The notes below the pieces were generated by a model. That model searched no databases. It saw only the letters and a program-made list of their open reading frames with translations, and was not told where the DNA came from. This document shows positions 8,510-16,695 of a stretch of DNA of 64,000 nt, piece after piece. How positions within the stretch are numbered: the first letter of the stretch is position 1; each line of letters opens with the position of its first letter. Source of the DNA: CBDEGK01 sp965237855 (GTDB lineage: Bacteria > Pseudomonadota > Gammaproteobacteria > Pseudomonadales > Halieaceae); NCBI GenBank assembly GCA_965237855.1, contig CBDEGK010000003.1, forward strand, positions 434,001 through 498,000, in the 5' to 3' direction. Position numbers and translations under genes: made by a program.

Positions 8510-9682
8510 ATGAACCAAGCGACAGCTGCAGCAGAAAATCAGGCACAACAAGGCTTGGCAGCCCTTCGCGATGGCAAGTTCGAAGACGCCAAGTCACACC
8601 TGCAACAGGCGCTGGACTTGGGCGTAATCGATGCCTCCATATGCCTCGCCCTGGCCTTCGCTCTCGGCAACCTGGGAGAAGATCAGCGCACCCTGGATGC
8701 TATTGACCGTGCTCTGGCGCTGGAGCCTCGCAACTTGCGCGCACTGCTGTATAAAGCCGACCATCAGGCCCGCCTGGGGCGCTCACGCAAGGCCATGGTT
8801 TTCTACGACGCCGCTCTGCGTATCGCCGCGCAGGAATCGGAATTGCCCGAGGATGTGCAGCGGGGTCTGATGCGGGCGGAGCAATGCCTGGAACGTTTTA
8901 GTGATGACTACGAGGATTACTTGCTGGACGGATTGAAGGCACAGGGGTATTCCGAGGCCAGCGCCCATCCCCGGTTTGTTCGCGCCTTGGATATTGCCTT
9001 TGGCAAACGCCAGGTCTACCACCAGCAACCAACGCGGTTCCACTATCCTGAACTGCCCCAAATCCAGTTTTTCCCCAAAGGTATTTTCCCGTGGATGGAA
9101 CAACTGGAGGCGGCTACACAGTCTATTAGAGAGGAATTGCTGTCAGTCATGGACGCTGCCGGAAGCTTCACGCCCTATCTCACCAGCGACTCCGACGTGG
9201 TGCAGTTCAACGATACCAGCCATCTGGATAGTGAGGACTGGGGTGCCTACTTCTTCTATGAGCAGGGCAGTTTAAACGAGGCCCATGCGCGGACCTGCCC
9301 CAACACGCTGACAACACTTGATCAGATGCCTCTACCGGATGTTCCAGGCAGTACACCTCATGCCCTGTATTCGCGGCTGGCCGGAGACACCCGCATCCCC
9401 CCTCACCACGGCCTGCTCAATGTCCGCCTGATCTGTCATCTGCCCCTACTGGTACCAGAGAATTGTGGCGGCTTGCGTTGTGGAAACCAGGTGGAAAACT
9501 GGCAGGAGGGTCGCGCCTATGTTTTTGATGATTCTATAGAGCACGAGGCCTGGAACAATTCGAAACAGGATCGGGTTGTACTCCTGTTTGATATATGGCG
9601 GCCAGATATAACCGAGGAAGAACGCGAGCTGATCGGCGCCATGCTACAAACCGTGGACGCCTATGAAAAGGAAGCGGACTGA
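8510..9682 (+). CDS. TPR-fused aspartyl/asparaginyl beta-hydroxylase family protein
   Basis: A 2-oxoglutarate/Fe(II) dioxygenase of the AspH family (390 residues). N-terminal TPR-like helices occupy about residues 8-130, and the hydroxylase domain runs from about 180 to 370. The catalytic pattern of AspH is present: IPPHHG, then RLICHLPL with iron ligand H310, RCGNQVENW, FDDSIEHEAW with ligand H345, and R355 for 2-oxoglutarate. As in animal AspH, iron would be held by two histidines. It should hydroxylate aspartyl or asparaginyl residues, but the bacterial substrate is not known. ATG at 8510 follows AAGGAA at good spacing. It is divergent from the TPR-sulfotransferase and ends one base before the convergent methyltransferase gene. 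Confidence 0.87.
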   Translation: MNQATAAAENQAQQGLAALRDGKFEDAKSHLQQALDLGVIDASICLALAFALGNLGEDQRTLDAIDRALALEPRNLRALLYKADHQARLGRSRKAMVFYDAALRIAAQESELPEDVQRGLMRAEQCLERFSDDYEDYLLDGLKAQGYSEASAHPRFVRALDIAFGKRQVYHQQPTRFHYPELPQIQFFPKGIFPWMEQLEAATQSIREELLSVMDAAGSFTPYLTSDSDVVQFNDTSHLDSEDWGAYFFYEQGSLNEAHARTCPNTLTTLDQMPLPDVPGSTPHALYSRLAGDTRIPPHHGLLNVRLICHLPLLVPENCGGLRCGNQVENWQEGRAYVFDDSIEHEAWNNSKQDRVVLLFDIWRPDITEEERELIGAMLQTVDAYEKEAD

Positions 9683-9683
9683 G

Positions 9684-10658
9684 CTAGCTCCGTCGACATT
9701 CCAGCATCCAAGCCGCTTCTTCCTGCTTAGCACCCATCTTCATTTTGGAACAGGTCTCGATTGTAAGTCGTGCTGCAACCAAGTCTTGTTGCACTTGTTT
9801 CATATCATTCTCACTCAGTGCGCACTCGAGCATCGATGACATTCGGCCCGCGTAGGCCTCCAGCTGAGCAATCATGCCGCCCACCCAGCCCAGAATATCC
9901 TCACGATCATAAGCAGACATGCGTTGATACATGCGTGCTATATCGTCGTACAATTTTCTCGGCAATCCTGATGCAATGTCCTGGCCACCGTTGGCCATAA
10001 TTTCCTCCAGCTTCCTGACAGCTGGGGTAAATCTTTTTTCTGCCTGTTTGAACGCTTCAACAGTCCCTGTTTTGGCATTCAAATCAAACCCAGCATTGAA
10101 TACCTCTCGAGCCAATAACATAAGCTGGCAATCCTGAATAGACTGCACTGCGCGCAAGTTGCCCTCGCACTCCCGATAAATGGCCCCATCCTGCAAATGC
10201 AATACGGCCGCCAGCACACCCCCCGGCGCCACTAACCGGGCGGCCTCGGCCAAGCTGGCAACACCAGCATATTCAACACCAAATTGGCTGGCCACAATAT
10301 CGAAACTGGAATCGGCAAAGGGCGTATGCAACACATCAGCGGCGGCACACAGCGATGCCGGATGGCGCTTTTTCAACTCCAACACCGCACTCGCAGAGTA
10401 GTCGAGGCAACTACTGACATGCTGACTCAACACACTGACTGCGAAGCCGGTAACCGCACCGTTGCCACAAGCGAGATCCAACACCCTGGGCTGGCTAAGC
10501 AGAAGCTTTTCTAGGGTGAACAAGTTTGTCCAATAGGCAGCCAGCAACTTGTCTTGCGGGCCGCCCTCTTGGTGAGCTGCGTTCTCATGTGTACCTTGCC
10601 AGTAGACGTCCCAGGGCTGGGCCGGGTGTTGGCCGTCGGCATCTCTGCTCTTATTCAT
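9684..10658 (-). CDS. Class I SAM-dependent methyltransferase
   Basis: A 324-residue protein with a UbiE-like class I methyltransferase fold in its first two thirds. Motif I is VLDLACGNGAVTG (near residue 60), followed by SSCLDYSASAV, the acidic loop CAAADVLHTPF and SFDIVASQFGVEYAG, which are the usual SAM-binding steps. The last 130 residues are helical and match nothing I recognise; they may hold the substrate-binding part. The acceptor is unknown. It begins 12 bases after the end of the TPR lipoprotein gene and is the last gene of the long minus-strand run that starts at tkt. Confidence 0.72.
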   Translation of the reverse strand: MNKSRDADGQHPAQPWDVYWQGTHENAAHQEGGPQDKLLAAYWTNLFTLEKLLLSQPRVLDLACGNGAVTGFAVSVLSQHVSSCLDYSASAVLELKKRHPASLCAAADVLHTPFADSSFDIVASQFGVEYAGVASLAEAARLVAPGGVLAAVLHLQDGAIYRECEGNLRAVQSIQDCQLMLLAREVFNAGFDLNAKTGTVEAFKQAEKRFTPAVRKLEEIMANGGQDIASGLPRKLYDDIARMYQRMSAYDREDILGWVGGMIAQLEAYAGRMSSMLECALSENDMKQVQQDLVAARLTIETCSKMKMGAKQEEAAWMLECRRS

Positions 10659-10670
10659 ACAATGGGAAGC

Positions 10671-11804
10671 TCAGTTTGCCGCCATTAGCTTCAGCTTGCG
10701 CGAGTACATCGCTGCGTAGCGTGGCTCGGCATTCAACGCAGCGGCCCGGGTAAAGCTGTCCTGGGCATCACTGGTTTGATCGAGCTTGAGCTGAACCAAC
10801 CCCAGCAGGCGGTGAAACAGGTGCTCACCATCGTCCAGCCGGATAGCTCGTCGCAACTCGGTCATCGCCTGGTCGTAATCGCCCCGCTGATAATAGTGCT
10901 CCGCCTGGGCATAGAGGTAATAGGGATTATTACGGCGAAACCGCTGGGCCCGCTCGCGATAATGGGCGGCCAAATCCTGTTCGCCACGACCTGTGTACAA
11001 CCTGGCCAGGTTGCTGATCGCGACATATTCGCTGTGATTTTTTGCCAGCGCGGTAAGCCAGGCGGATTCTGCGTATTCCGCAAAACCGAAGCGCGAGTAC
11101 AGCACCCCCATGTTGGCCCACATGTAGCTGGCCCGGGGCTGCAGTTCAATAGCTTTGCGTAGATGCGCCAGGGCCTGGCCCGGGTCATTTTCCAGCATCC
11201 AGTGAACGCTCATATTGTTGTGGTACTGCGCTTCTGCCGCTCGATCGCTGATCTTTTTGCGTGGGTAGTTCTCGTCAAAGTTCTCGATATCGAAGTCGAC
11301 CACCTGGTCGGGGCCCCTGCGATACTCCACCAACACGTTAATGTGCCGGTTGAATATGTAGAGTTCACCCTGGTTGTTCCAGATCGGAGGCGTCTCCACC
11401 TCCTGAAACGAAGCCCGCAGCCCCACTTCGCGCGCCATGGCTACAAACAGGTTGGTAAACGACAGGCAATTACCACTCTGGCGGTGAAAGGTTTCTATGG
11501 CGGTATGCGTCTGGATATTGTCATATTGAATATCAATACCTTCGCCACCGAAGAATGACTGCATCAACTTCTGTGTCTTGTTTCGCTCGCGGCTACCCTC
11601 GGCAACGTGACGTTCAAGAAACTCACGCATCTCTGCATCCAGGGCCAGTACTTCTACTTCTGGCTCAGGCGTCGACCACCCAGTTGGCCCCTGCAACAAC
11701 ACGTCTTCAGACCAGCGCGCGGCCCACGGTTCGGCTGGCTGCGTCACGCAAGCGGCCAATACCAACAGCTGACCCAGAAGCATGGCTGCCAGAATGAATC
11801 TCAC
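10671..11804 (-). CDS. TPR lipoprotein with transglutaminase-like domain
   Basis: A 377-residue predicted lipoprotein: the signal peptide ends with the lipobox LAAC at Cys19. Residues about 60-180 resemble a transglutaminase-like fold, with GNCLSFTNLFVAMAREVGL carrying the presumed catalytic Cys, INRHINVLVEY-type sequence carrying His, and VVDFDIEN carrying Asp. Residues about 195-370 are TPR repeats. In related proteins such domains may act as proteases or amide-processing enzymes; the real activity here is unknown. It would sit in the outer or inner membrane facing the periplasm. Its start overlaps the stop of the alpha/beta hydrolase gene by four bases (ATGA), so the two are probably cotranslated. 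Confidence 0.75.
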   Translation of the reverse strand: MRFILAAMLLGQLLVLAACVTQPAEPWAARWSEDVLLQGPTGWSTPEPEVEVLALDAEMREFLERHVAEGSRERNKTQKLMQSFFGGEGIDIQYDNIQTHTAIETFHRQSGNCLSFTNLFVAMAREVGLRASFQEVETPPIWNNQGELYIFNRHINVLVEYRRGPDQVVDFDIENFDENYPRKKISDRAAEAQYHNNMSVHWMLENDPGQALAHLRKAIELQPRASYMWANMGVLYSRFGFAEYAESAWLTALAKNHSEYVAISNLARLYTGRGEQDLAAHYRERAQRFRRNNPYYLYAQAEHYYQRGDYDQAMTELRRAIRLDDGEHLFHRLLGLVQLKLDQTSDAQDSFTRAAALNAEPRYAAMYSRKLKLMAAN

Positions 11805-12748
11805 GACTCGACTACCCCCATCAGCTGAGTATCCGCAAGCTGGAATATTTGCGCTCGGATTTCCGTACTCTCATTGGCGAGGTGATGGCGACCACCTGGT
11901 AAAATTCTCACATCCACTCCTGCGAACAGTTGCTCTAGTCGTTTTATATTGTAACGCCAATCCACGGTCATATCGGCATCACCCTGAATGACCAGCATCG
12001 GCAACGGCGCCACACCCGAGGCCGGCAGTTTATTCAACCATCGGCGCAAGGCTCCGATCCAACGCAGGGACAACTGCTTCGACTGCAGTGGATCACTGCG
12101 GATGAAACGGAGGAATTCAGCATCATTGGAATTCTCTGCGAAACCGCGCCCCACCTGCTGGCGGAACCTTCCCAGCAGCAACTGGGCCGGCTTTATCCAC
12201 CTCCAGCCCCTCGGCCTGATCAGCGGCGCCAATAGCACTGCCGACTGGAAAGGGGCCGGGCCCCGGTTGAGCAGGTAATCAAAGAGTGCGGCACCGCCGG
12301 CGCTTTGGGCCATAACCCGCCACTCCCCCGACAAATGACGGCAGGCATTCACCACGTCATCAATAGCCTGGCTGTAGTCTGAGAAATCATCGATGGCAAC
12401 CTGCTCACCGCTGGACAAACCGTGGCCGGGCAAATCGAACGCCACCACATTAAAACCCTTGTCCAAACCGTAGCGCACCAGGTGGGCAAACAGGCCCACG
12501 TGATCCAGGTAGCCATGTACCAACAACAGGGTTGTATCCGCTGCTTCCCTCTCCCAGACGTGCAGGCAAAGTCGATAAGACCCCGACCGAATCGCTGCCA
12601 ACTGATGGCGCAAGCCGGGATATTGATTGACCAGGTCCAGCTGGTAGAACTGCAGGTATTCCCGCTCGCGATCACCGAGCGCATTAATGAGGAGAGGCTG
12701 GTAGTCGGGCAAGTTGGCGGCAACGGCTCGTAAGGCCTGCAGATTCAT
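11801..12748 (-). CDS. Alpha/beta hydrolase
   Basis: A 315-residue serine hydrolase of the alpha/beta fold, similar in layout to monoacylglycerol-lipase-like proteins. It shows LLLVHGYLDH (oxyanion region), FDLPGHGLSSG, the nucleophile elbow AQSAGG, and VIQGDADMTVDW with a likely acidic member, followed by PGGRHHLANE with the catalytic His. The ATG at 12748 (MNLQALRAV) is preferred to an in-frame codon 39 bases upstream because it sits four bases after the yhgN stop. It is tightly spaced with yhgN upstream and overlaps the lipoprotein gene downstream. The substrate is unknown; an ester of a lipid or small molecule is the usual range. Confidence 0.78.
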   Translation of the reverse strand: MNLQALRAVAANLPDYQPLLINALGDREREYLQFYQLDLVNQYPGLRHQLAAIRSGSYRLCLHVWEREAADTTLLLVHGYLDHVGLFAHLVRYGLDKGFNVVAFDLPGHGLSSGEQVAIDDFSDYSQAIDDVVNACRHLSGEWRVMAQSAGGAALFDYLLNRGPAPFQSAVLLAPLIRPRGWRWIKPAQLLLGRFRQQVGRGFAENSNDAEFLRFIRSDPLQSKQLSLRWIGALRRWLNKLPASGVAPLPMLVIQGDADMTVDWRYNIKRLEQLFAGVDVRILPGGRHHLANESTEIRAQIFQLADTQLMGVVES

Positions 12749-12752
12749 ACCG

Positions 12753-13349
12753 CTAGACCTGCGTGGCAAAGAAGCGGTTGATCCCATCGAAAAACATTTG
12801 CACGGCGATTATCACCAGTAACATCCCCATCAGGCGCTCGGTCGCCATCAGTCCGCGCCGACGCAATACTCGCAGCAACAGGGGTGATGACATCAGCACC
12901 ACCGCGGACACAAACCACGCGCCAAACAGTGCGAGGCCGATTTCCAGCATACGCGCCGGGTCCTTGTGCACGAATAACATCACCACCGCCATCGTCGACG
13001 GCCCCGCCACGCAGGGCGTCGCCAGGGGCACCAGGAAGGGCTCCGCAGTGGGTAACTGGTCCTCAGCGTTAAACTTCGGCTGCGGGAAAATCATTTTCAG
13101 TGCAATGAGAAACAGGATGATGCCGCCGGCGATGCTGATGGATTCCTGTTTCAACTTGAGTAAATCCAGGAACCAGGCCCCGCCCACCAGGAATAGTGCC
13201 AATATAACCAGCGCAAATAGCAGCTCACGCATAATGACCTTATGTCGCCGCGACTCCGGTACGTCTTTTAACTCAGCCAGGAAGATCGGCACATTACCCA
13301 GTGGATCCATCACGAACAGGATGGTGAGAAAGGCAGCGACCAGGTCCAT
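12753..13349 (-). CDS. yhgN: MarC/YhgN family integral membrane protein
   Basis: A 198-residue inner membrane protein of the MarC (UPF0056) family, closest to YhgN in pattern: ILFVMDPLGNVPIFLAELK at the start, MRELLFALVILALFLVGG, SISIAGGIILFLIALKMIFP, PLATPCVAGPSTMAVVML and TERLMGMLLVIIAVQMFFDGI at the end. Six hydrophobic segments are visible. The family's transport function is unsettled. It starts six bases after the end of fba on the same strand, so it is read as part of that operon. Confidence 0.88.
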   Translation of the reverse strand: MDLVAAFLTILFVMDPLGNVPIFLAELKDVPESRRHKVIMRELLFALVILALFLVGGAWFLDLLKLKQESISIAGGIILFLIALKMIFPQPKFNAEDQLPTAEPFLVPLATPCVAGPSTMAVVMLFVHKDPARMLEIGLALFGAWFVSAVVLMSSPLLLRVLRRRGLMATERLMGMLLVIIAVQMFFDGINRFFATQV

Positions 13350-13355
13350 TACGGT

Positions 13356-14426
13356 TTAGCTACCCGCCACTACTTGTTGCAGCTCACCGGCGGCGTAGCG
13401 CTGCTGCATTACATCCAACGACACAACCTTGATCTTGTCGGCCTGCCCGGCGCTGCCAAAGGCCTGGTAGCGCTCTACACAGATTTCTTTCATGGCATTG
13501 ATGGTTTGTTGCAGGAATTTGCGCGGGTCGAAGTCCGACGGATTCTGTGCCAGGTAACGTCGCACCGCGCCGGTAGAGGCCAGTCTCAGGTCAGTGTCGA
13601 CATTGATCTTGCGCACCCCGTGTTTGATGCCCTCCTGAATCTGTTCGATTGGCACACCATAAGTCTCGGGCATGTCACCACCAAACTCATTGATTATCGC
13701 CAACCACTCCTGGGGTACGGATGAAGAACCGTGCATAACCAGATGGGTATTGGGAATGCGCTGGTGAATGTCGCGAATGCGGTCCATGGCGAGAATATCG
13801 CCGGTGGGGGGGCGAGTGAACTTGTAGGCGCCGTGACTGGTGCCACAGGCTATGGCCAGGGCGTCCACATCGGTGGCAGCGACAAAACTGGCTGCCTCCT
13901 CCACATCGGTGAGCAACTGCTCGTGGGTCAATTTACCCTCGGCGCCAATGCCATCTTCTTCGCCTGCTTCACCAGTCTCCAAGGAGCCAAGGCAGCCCAG
14001 TTCGCCTTCCACCGAAACACCGCAGGCATGGGCCATGTCCACCGCGCGGCGGGTCACTGCTACATTGTAGTCGTAGTCCATGGGTGTTTTTCCATCCTCA
14101 CCCAGTGATCCGTCCATCATCACCGAGGTAAAACCCAGTTGGATAGAACGCTGGCAGACCCCGGTGCTGACCCCGTGATCCTGGTGCATGACAACCGGTA
14201 TATGGGGAAATTCCTCGACGGCTGCCTCAATCATATGGCGCAGGAACGGCGCGCCGGCATATTTTCGGGCACCGGCGCTGGCCTGCATGATGACCGGGCT
14301 GTTGGTTTCATCCGCCGCTTCCATGATGGCGCGGGTCTGCTCCAGGTTGTTGACATTAAATGCCGGTACTCCGTAGCCCTGCTCCGCCGCATGGTCGAGC
14401 ATTTGCCGCATACTGATTAAAGCCAT
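13356..14426 (-). CDS. fba: Class II fructose-bisphosphate aldolase
   Basis: A zinc-dependent aldolase that splits or forms fructose 1,6-bisphosphate, used in glycolysis and gluconeogenesis (and the Calvin cycle in autotrophs). The 356-residue length is right for the FbaA/CbbA subtype of Pseudomonas. Visible motifs include GYGVPAFNVNNLEQ, VMHQDHGVSTGVC with the catalytic and zinc-binding region, VEGELGCLGSLE, LAIACGTSHGAYK, LVMHGSSSVPQEW and GVRKINVDTDLRLA. A good ribosome-binding sequence (AAGGAAGGA) precedes the ATG. It is the fourth gene of tkt-epd-pgk-fba, the order found in Pseudomonas. Confidence 0.96.
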   Translation of the reverse strand: MALISMRQMLDHAAEQGYGVPAFNVNNLEQTRAIMEAADETNSPVIMQASAGARKYAGAPFLRHMIEAAVEEFPHIPVVMHQDHGVSTGVCQRSIQLGFTSVMMDGSLGEDGKTPMDYDYNVAVTRRAVDMAHACGVSVEGELGCLGSLETGEAGEEDGIGAEGKLTHEQLLTDVEEAASFVAATDVDALAIACGTSHGAYKFTRPPTGDILAMDRIRDIHQRIPNTHLVMHGSSSVPQEWLAIINEFGGDMPETYGVPIEQIQEGIKHGVRKINVDTDLRLASTGAVRRYLAQNPSDFDPRKFLQQTINAMKEICVERYQAFGSAGQADKIKVVSLDVMQQRYAAGELQQVVAGS

Positions 14427-14471
14427 GTTCCTGTCCTTCCTTAGTCTGTTTAGCCGCTCAGGGCTGTCTGC

Positions 14472-15641
14472 TCAAGACTGAGCCCGTTGTTCCAGCACTG
14501 CGACTGCTGGCAAGGTCTTGCCTTCCACATATTCCAGAAAGGCGCCGCCGCCGGTGGATATATAGGAAACCTTATCCGCAATACCATATTTGTCAATTGC
14601 CGCCAGGGTGTCACCCCCACCGGCCAGGGAAAAGGCCTCACTTTCGGCTATCGCCATACTCAGGGCCTCGGTGCCGGCTCCGAATTGGTCAAATTCAAAT
14701 ACACCTACCGGACCGTTCCACAAAATAGTTCCCGCCGCCGACACTATCTGGCGAATCCGGGCCATGGTGTCTGGTCCCAGGTCAAAAATCATCTCCGCCC
14801 CAGTCACTGCCGAGGCCGACTTCAGAGTGGCCGGGGCATTTTCATCAAACTCCGGGCCAGTCACTACATCCGTGGGAATGGGGATATCCGTATTGGCCAT
14901 CAATTTCTGCGCCATCGGAATCAGCTCATGTTCGCACAGAGACTTGCCCACTGGCTTACCGGCGGCGGCCAAGAACGTATTGGCAATTCCGCCCCCCACG
15001 ATCAATTGATCCACCTTGTCCGCCAGGGTTTCCAGCACCGTCAGCTTGGTCGACACCTTGGAGCCTCCAACAATGGCCACCATGGGTCGGCGTGGTTCCG
15101 ACAGAGCCTGCTCCAGCGCTTCTAGTTCCGCCGCCAACAACGGGCCAGCACAGGCAGTGGGCGCCAGTTTGGCCACCCCATGAGTGGAAGCCTGGGCCCG
15201 GTGGGCAGTGCCAAAGGCATCCATCACAAAAATATCGCAGAGCGACGCATATGCCTGGGACAGCGCCTCATCGTCAGCTTTCTCCCCGGGGTTGAAACGC
15301 ACATTCTCCAGCAGCACAGCGCTGCCGGGCTCAAGCTCTACTCCGTCGCTCCATTGGCTCACCAACTGAACTGGCTGGCCCAGCAATTGCGACAGGTGTG
15401 CAGCGACGGGTGCCAGTGACAGGGCTGCATCGTACTCACCCTCCACCGGCCGGCCCAGGTGAGACATCAGGATAACCCGGGCGCCCTGACCCAGGGCCGT
15501 TTGGATGGTCGGCAGTGCAGCACGAATCCGCGCATCGCTGCCGACGCGGCCGTCTTTGATGGGCACATTGAGATCCTCGCGAATCAGCACCCTTTGGTTG
15601 GCCAGATCCAGGTCACTCATCAAGGTCACTTGCAATCTCAT
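14472..15641 (-). CDS. pgk: Phosphoglycerate kinase
   Basis: Pgk transfers phosphate between 1,3-bisphosphoglycerate and ADP in glycolysis and gluconeogenesis. The 389-residue protein shows VLIREDLNVPIKDGRV near the start, ILMSHLGRP, VLLENVRFNPGE, VAIVGGSKVSTK, LIVGGGIANTFLAA, ILWNGPVGVFE and the glycine-rich SLAGGGDTLAAI and STGGGAFLEYVEGK at the C-terminus. The ATG at 15641 is chosen because GGGAAGG stands just upstream; an internal ATG at 15620 has no such site. It lies 24 bases after epd and 45 bases before fba on the same strand. Confidence 0.96.
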   Translation of the reverse strand: MRLQVTLMSDLDLANQRVLIREDLNVPIKDGRVGSDARIRAALPTIQTALGQGARVILMSHLGRPVEGEYDAALSLAPVAAHLSQLLGQPVQLVSQWSDGVELEPGSAVLLENVRFNPGEKADDEALSQAYASLCDIFVMDAFGTAHRAQASTHGVAKLAPTACAGPLLAAELEALEQALSEPRRPMVAIVGGSKVSTKLTVLETLADKVDQLIVGGGIANTFLAAAGKPVGKSLCEHELIPMAQKLMANTDIPIPTDVVTGPEFDENAPATLKSASAVTGAEMIFDLGPDTMARIRQIVSAAGTILWNGPVGVFEFDQFGAGTEALSMAIAESEAFSLAGGGDTLAAIDKYGIADKVSYISTGGGAFLEYVEGKTLPAVAVLEQRAQS

Positions 15642-15665
15642 AACACCTTCCCTACCTGTTTGGGG

Positions 15666-16679
15666 TCATAGTTGGTACCAGTAGCACACCGTGTCGAGCA
15701 TGCGGTTGGCGTAGCCCCACTCATTGTCGAACCAGGTCAGCACTTTGACCAGGCGACGCCCGCTAACCCGGGTCTGGCCCGCGTCAACGATGCTGGAACG
15801 CGAGTCGTGAATGAAATCGCAAGAGGCCAGCGGCTCTTCCGTATAACCCAGCACCCGCCCCGGGATCTGCTCCGCCCCCATCGCCAATGCCGCGTTTACC
15901 TCGGCGACCTCAACATCCCGGCCCACCACAACCGTCAAATCCATCGCCGATACGTCCTGGGTCGGCACCCGCAGCGCCTGGGCGGTAAAGCGACCCGCCA
16001 TCTCGGGCAAAATGCGTTCTATGCCCAGGGCCAGGGCCGTGTCGACAGGAATAATTGACTGGCCTGCGGCACGTGTCTTGCGTAAATCCGTGTGGTGATA
16101 GGCATCCAGTACCGGCTGATCATTCATGGCGGAGTGGATGGTGGTAATGGTACCGCTCTCGATGCCGAATGCATCGTCTAGCACCTTGATGACTGGGACG
16201 ATACCGTTGGTGGTACAGGAGGCAGCGGAGACGATGCGTTGTTGCGGCGCCAATTGATCCTGGTTGATGCCATAGACGATAGTCGCGTCAACATCTTCGG
16301 GCAGGGCCGGCTGCGAAAACATAACGCGACTGGCGCCCTGTCGACAGTGCAGTTCGGCGGCCGCCCGATTGGCCAGGACCCCCGTGCATTCGAGTACCAC
16401 ATCTACCGCCAATGAGGTCCAGTCCAGATCGCCGATATTTTCGCTGCGCAGAAGCCGGATCGGGTCACCGTCTATCAATAGACCGTGCTCGGTCTGCTCC
16501 ACCGGGAACCCAAAGCGCCCATGGGTTGAGTCATAGCGGGTCAGATGAGCAGCAGTGCGGGCATCAGCCAGTTCATTGATCGCCACCACCTGCATTCGCT
16601 GGCGATGGCCGCCCTCATAGAGGGCGCGCAGCACACTGCGGCCAATCCGCCCATAACCGTTAATTGCCAGACGAATCAT
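15666..16679 (-). CDS. epd: Erythrose-4-phosphate dehydrogenase (GAPDH family)
   Basis: A 337-residue member of the glyceraldehyde-3-phosphate dehydrogenase family. The NAD-binding start INGYGRIGRSVLRALYEGG and INELADARTAAHLTRYDSTHGRF resemble Epd more than classical GapA. The catalytic cysteine is in SAASCTTNGIVPV, with TIHSAMNDQPVLDAYH, LRKTRAAGQSIIPVDTAL and WFDNEWGYANRM following. Epd makes 4-phosphoerythronate for pyridoxal phosphate synthesis. Position between tkt and pgk is also the Pseudomonas epd position. Since no separate gap gene lies in this cluster, some GAPDH activity cannot be excluded. Confidence 0.88.
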   Translation of the reverse strand: MIRLAINGYGRIGRSVLRALYEGGHRQRMQVVAINELADARTAAHLTRYDSTHGRFGFPVEQTEHGLLIDGDPIRLLRSENIGDLDWTSLAVDVVLECTGVLANRAAAELHCRQGASRVMFSQPALPEDVDATIVYGINQDQLAPQQRIVSAASCTTNGIVPVIKVLDDAFGIESGTITTIHSAMNDQPVLDAYHHTDLRKTRAAGQSIIPVDTALALGIERILPEMAGRFTAQALRVPTQDVSAMDLTVVVGRDVEVAEVNAALAMGAEQIPGRVLGYTEEPLASCDFIHDSRSSIVDAGQTRVSGRRLVKVLTWFDNEWGYANRMLDTVCYWYQL

Positions 16680-16695
16680 GGTTTGCAGACTTCAG

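Noticed and set aside
12763..13359. Long open frame opposite yhgN
   Set aside because: It mirrors a well-conserved membrane protein gene almost exactly; its product is Ser/Thr/Arg-rich without family motifs, typical of antisense shadows in GC-rich DNA.
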